From the NCBI RefSeq assembly GCF_018409545.1, contig NZ_AP024563.1, forward strand, positions 292,501-356,500: 64,000 nt of DNA, in the 5' to 3' direction. The DNA comes from Allochromatium tepidum. Lineage in GTDB: Bacteria; Pseudomonadota; Gammaproteobacteria; Chromatiales; Chromatiaceae. The notes beneath the pieces were generated by a model. The model searched no databases. It was not told the DNA's origin and saw only the letters and a program-made list of their open reading frames with translations. Shown piece by piece: positions 62,022-64,000 of the stretch (position 1 is its first letter; each line of letters starts with the position of its first letter). The position numbers and the translations under genes are program-made.

Positions 62022-62419
62022 GGAGCACTCGCTTCCAGATCGGGAAATGCATGCCGCATGGCCGCGACGAATTCAGCGGCCTGAGTAACGGCCCAGGTCG
62101 CATGTTCACGATCGACGGACTCCCCCTTGTAATCGGCGACGAGACGGATCTCTTCGGCGCGATTGAGCGCGCGTCCGAGCGTAATCGGAATCCGTCCAGG
62201 CTTGACGAGGTGCAGGCTGAACGCCGAGATCAAACCACTGTGGGATCGAGGAATGTCGCCGGCCGATGGGATATTCGCGGCGAGCAGGGCCGCACGCGCC
62301 GCATCGAACATGGCGTAGTAGGCGCGATTACAGGCTCCGTCGAAGTCTCCGGTATCAAGGAGCAGCCGCGCCGATTCGACGGCACGCGCGGCTTTTACCA
62401 TCAAGTCAGCGGCTTTCAC
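62009..62419 (-). CDS. HEPN-domain protein, probable toxin of an MNT/HEPN pair
   Basis: The 136-residue HEPN protein (COG1895-like) has the AARAVESARLLLDTGDFDGA and CNRAYYAMFDAARAALLAAN helices. The RNase motif RxxxxH found in many HEPN toxins is not evident, so the RNase activity is uncertain. It overlaps the MNT gene by 4 bases (ATGA), the standard arrangement of MNT/HEPN toxin-antitoxin modules, in which MNT adenylylates HEPN. The toxin role is inferred from family and coupling. Confidence 0.82.
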   Translation of the reverse strand: MKAADLMVKAARAVESARLLLDTGDFDGACNRAYYAMFDAARAALLAANIPSAGDIPRSHSGLISAFSLHLVKPGRIPITLGRALNRAEEIRLVADYKGESVDREHATWAVTQAAEFVAAMRHAFPDLEASAPCRS

Positions 62420-62778
62420 AGTGAACGGCCCTCTCGACGGATGTTCATCAGCAATCCGGGATTGGAATAGGACTCAGGGTGCGCCCATTCCTCCTCCCAG
62501 ATCGGCAGCGGTTGGATGCGGAGGCCGGTTTCGAGCAGGACGTCGTAGGCGACATCGGCTAGTGCGAGCTTGGTGGTAAGAAAATCGCCCGGTTGGCCGC
62601 GCAACAGAATGGCGAGGTCGGCGTCGCTGTCCGGCTTGAAATCCCCACGGGCACGACTGCCGAACAGATAGGCGCGGCTGATCGAATAATGCCCCTCAAG
62701 CCGGCGCAGGAACGACCGGAGTGCCGGCAGTGTCGTCGCATCGGGTTCGGCTCGGTGCCGAAGGCCAATATCATCCAT
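62416..62778 (-). CDS. MNT-family minimal nucleotidyltransferase, probable antitoxin
   Basis: This 120-residue protein has the minimal nucleotidyltransferase signature YLFGSRARGDFKPDSDADL, with GS and the two metal-binding aspartates, and the LETGLRIQPLPIW segment of the family. MNT antitoxins inactivate HEPN partners by adenylylation. It is followed by the HEPN gene with a 4-base overlap. It starts 27 bases after the DUF294 gene ends. Confidence 0.85.
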   Translation of the reverse strand: MDDIGLRHRAEPDATTLPALRSFLRRLEGHYSISRAYLFGSRARGDFKPDSDADLAILLRGQPGDFLTTKLALADVAYDVLLETGLRIQPLPIWEEEWAHPESYSNPGLLMNIRREGRSL

Positions 62779-62805
62779 CGAGAACCTGACCTGTATGGTA
62801 TCTGC

Positions 62806-64000
62806 TCAGGCGAAGCGCCCGGTCTGATAACGCTGGCCGAGCGACTCCTGCATGGTGTTGATCAAGACGAAGGCCTCCTTCAGATGCCCACGCTCCAGCG
62901 GCGAGAGCGCATCGGGCGCGAGAAAGTTGTCGGGCTTCTCGCCGTTGCGCAGTTGCTGGGCCTGATGGCGCATGCGCAGGGTGGCGATGAGTTCGAGCGC
63001 GTCGATCAGATTGGCCGCGCCGTCGCGACTGAGCGCCCCGCGCTCGGCGGCGGTCTGGAGCCGCTCGTTGGTGTTGTTCTCCATGATCCCGGCCGAGAGC
63101 GCATAGACGCGCGCCAGATCGATGATGGGGATGAGACCGCGATGCTTGATGTCGAACGTATGGTCGTGATCGCCGCCCTGGATCAGCACGATGTTGCGGA
63201 AGAAGCCGAGCGGCGGACGGTTCTTGAGCGCGTTGGCGGCCATGTAGGCGATGAAGATGCGGTTGGCGCGCGACTTCTCGATGATGCGCTCGTGCAGTTC
63301 CTCGCACAGCCCGTTGGGATCGCGCAGCGAGCGCATGTCGAAGAAGACGTTCGACAGCATCAGCGCCATGGGCTCGGGCTTGAGGATCCAGTTGGAGAAA
63401 TACTTGTTCCAGATGCGCAGCGTCTGGCGCCACTTCGGATTGCTCGCCATGACCTCGCCGGGACAGTAGACGAAACCACAGGCATTGAGCCCATCGTTGA
63501 CGAAGCGTGCCAAAGCGGCGAAATAGGCATCGTCCTCGGGTTTGGCCTCATCGGAGATCAGGAGCGCGTTGTCCTGATCCGAGTGCGCCGACTGTTCGCG
63601 CCGCGCCTGCGAGCCGCCCAGCAGCCAGGCGTAGGGCACGGGCGGTGCGCCGAGATCGGCCTCGGCCAGCTCGATCAGACGCAAGGTGATGGCATCCGTG
63701 ATGGCGCTGATCGCCTGTCCGACCTGGGTCGCCGTGGCCCCGCCCAGGATCAGATGGACCTGCAATTCGGCGATCTTGCCCCCGATCTGGGCCAGGGTCT
63801 CGATCGAGTCGGCGCGATGGATGTCGCCGACCAGATAGATCGAATTGGCGCTCTGGAAGCGGGTGAAGTCGGTCGAGGAGATCAGCCCCACAACGCGCCC
63901 GCTCTCCACCACCGGCAGATGGTGGATGTTGAGCCGGGTCATGGTGATGAGCGCCTGGAAGCCCAGGGTGTCCATGTCGACCGTGGTCAGCTTCTCGGTC
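62806..64000 (-). CDS. DUF294 nucleotidyltransferase with CBS domain (N terminus outside window)
   Basis: The right edge cuts this gene; about 397 C-terminal residues are seen and the frame stays open to base 64000. It starts within a CBS domain (RLNIHHLPVVESGRVVGLIS), continues with the DUF294 nucleotidyltransferase core (YAWLLGGSQARREQSAHSDQ then DNALLIS) and the DUF294_C region (KNRPPLGFFRNIVL). Such proteins, typically with an N-terminal cyclic-nucleotide-binding domain, are protein uridylyl/nucleotidyltransferase homologues of unknown target. They are commonly next to a DnaQ-like exonuclease and acs, as here. Confidence 0.9.
   Translation of the reverse strand, partial: TEKLTTVDMDTLGFQALITMTRLNIHHLPVVESGRVVGLISSTDFTRFQSANSIYLVGDIHRADSIETLAQIGGKIAELQVHLILGGATATQVGQAISAITDAITLRLIELAEADLGAPPVPYAWLLGGSQARREQSAHSDQDNALLISDEAKPEDDAYFAALARFVNDGLNACGFVYCPGEVMASNPKWRQTLRIWNKYFSNWILKPEPMALMLSNVFFDMRSLRDPNGLCEELHERIIEKSRANRIFIAYMAANALKNRPPLGFFRNIVLIQGGDHDHTFDIKHRGLIPIIDLARVYALSAGIMENNTNERLQTAAERGALSRDGAANLIDALELIATLRMRHQAQQLRNGEKPDNFLAPDALSPLERGHLKEAFVLINTMQESLGQRYQTGRFA

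Overview
The window reads as one stretch of chromosome from a high-GC gammaproteobacterium. Gene content and order (rRNA tail, dolP/yraN/lpoA facing rsmI, rnpB directly before mraZ, a complete-looking dcw cluster followed by lpxC-dciA-M23-secA, then pilBCD-coaE and an acs/DUF294 region) suggest the Chromatiales, probably a purple sulfur bacterium of the Allochromatium/Thiocystis type. That placement is an inference: no photosynthesis or sulfur-oxidation gene lies in the window. I saw no tRNA gene, CRISPR array, prophage or intact insertion sequence.

Layout. 1-2180: 3' part of a 23S rRNA gene, the 5S gene and an operon terminator. 2.3-5.7 kb (minus): a four-gene lipid cluster, olsB-like N-acyltransferase, olsA-like O-acyltransferase, GT4 glycosyltransferase and PAP2 phosphatase. 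5.8-9.6 kb: HAD phosphatase, rppH and ptsP. 9.6-13.9 kb (minus): lpoA, yraN, a dolP-like BON lipoprotein and a GlcD-type oxidase. 13.9-15.2 kb: rsmI and RNase P RNA. 15.4-31.9 kb: the division and cell-wall cluster mraZ-rsmH-ftsL-ftsI-[murE missing]-murF-mraY-murD-ftsW-murG-murC-murB-ddl-ftsQ-ftsA-ftsZ, with mostly overlapping or nearly touching genes. 32-39.8 kb: lpxC, dciA (opposite strand), an M23 peptidase, secA, argJ and a Nudix/thiamine-phosphate-synthase-like fusion. 39.9-42.9 kb: an accessory cassette of TlpA-like thioredoxin, DUF4266 lipoprotein, DUF3570 outer-membrane protein and ApbE flavin transferase. 43-46.2 kb (minus): yacG, zapD and a long LOG-family protein. 46.4-53 kb: yebC, ruvC, ruvA (no ruvB), a three-PAS diguanylate cyclase, a decayed Hpt domain, glcE and glcF. 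53-59 kb (minus): a small secreted cysteine protein, coaE, pilD, pilC, pilB and a NYN/cold-shock-like protein. 59.2-64 kb (minus): acs, a DnaQ-like exonuclease, a HEPN/MNT pair and a DUF294/CBS protein that runs off the right edge.

The genes combine into a few processes: peptidoglycan precursor synthesis and septation (the dcw block with LpoA, ZapD and an M23 peptidase), envelope lipid synthesis (LpxC, OlsA/OlsB, the glycosyltransferase), secretion and type IV pilus assembly (SecA, PilBCD), Holliday junction processing (RuvAC), and two-carbon metabolism (GlcD, GlcEF, Acs).

The most interesting points are: (1) the TlpA-DUF4266-DUF3570-ApbE cassette, in which the outer-membrane protein carries a DTISGAS sequence close to the ApbE flavinylation consensus and the small lipoprotein ends in a Gly/Cys tail; (2) the clean absence of murE from its usual slot, where only a 20-codon reading frame remains, coupled to both neighbours; (3) an MNT/HEPN pair between a DUF294 protein and an exonuclease that are often adjacent; (4) a decayed Hpt module beside a diguanylate cyclase. 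Start sites, promoters and hairpins were judged by eye.
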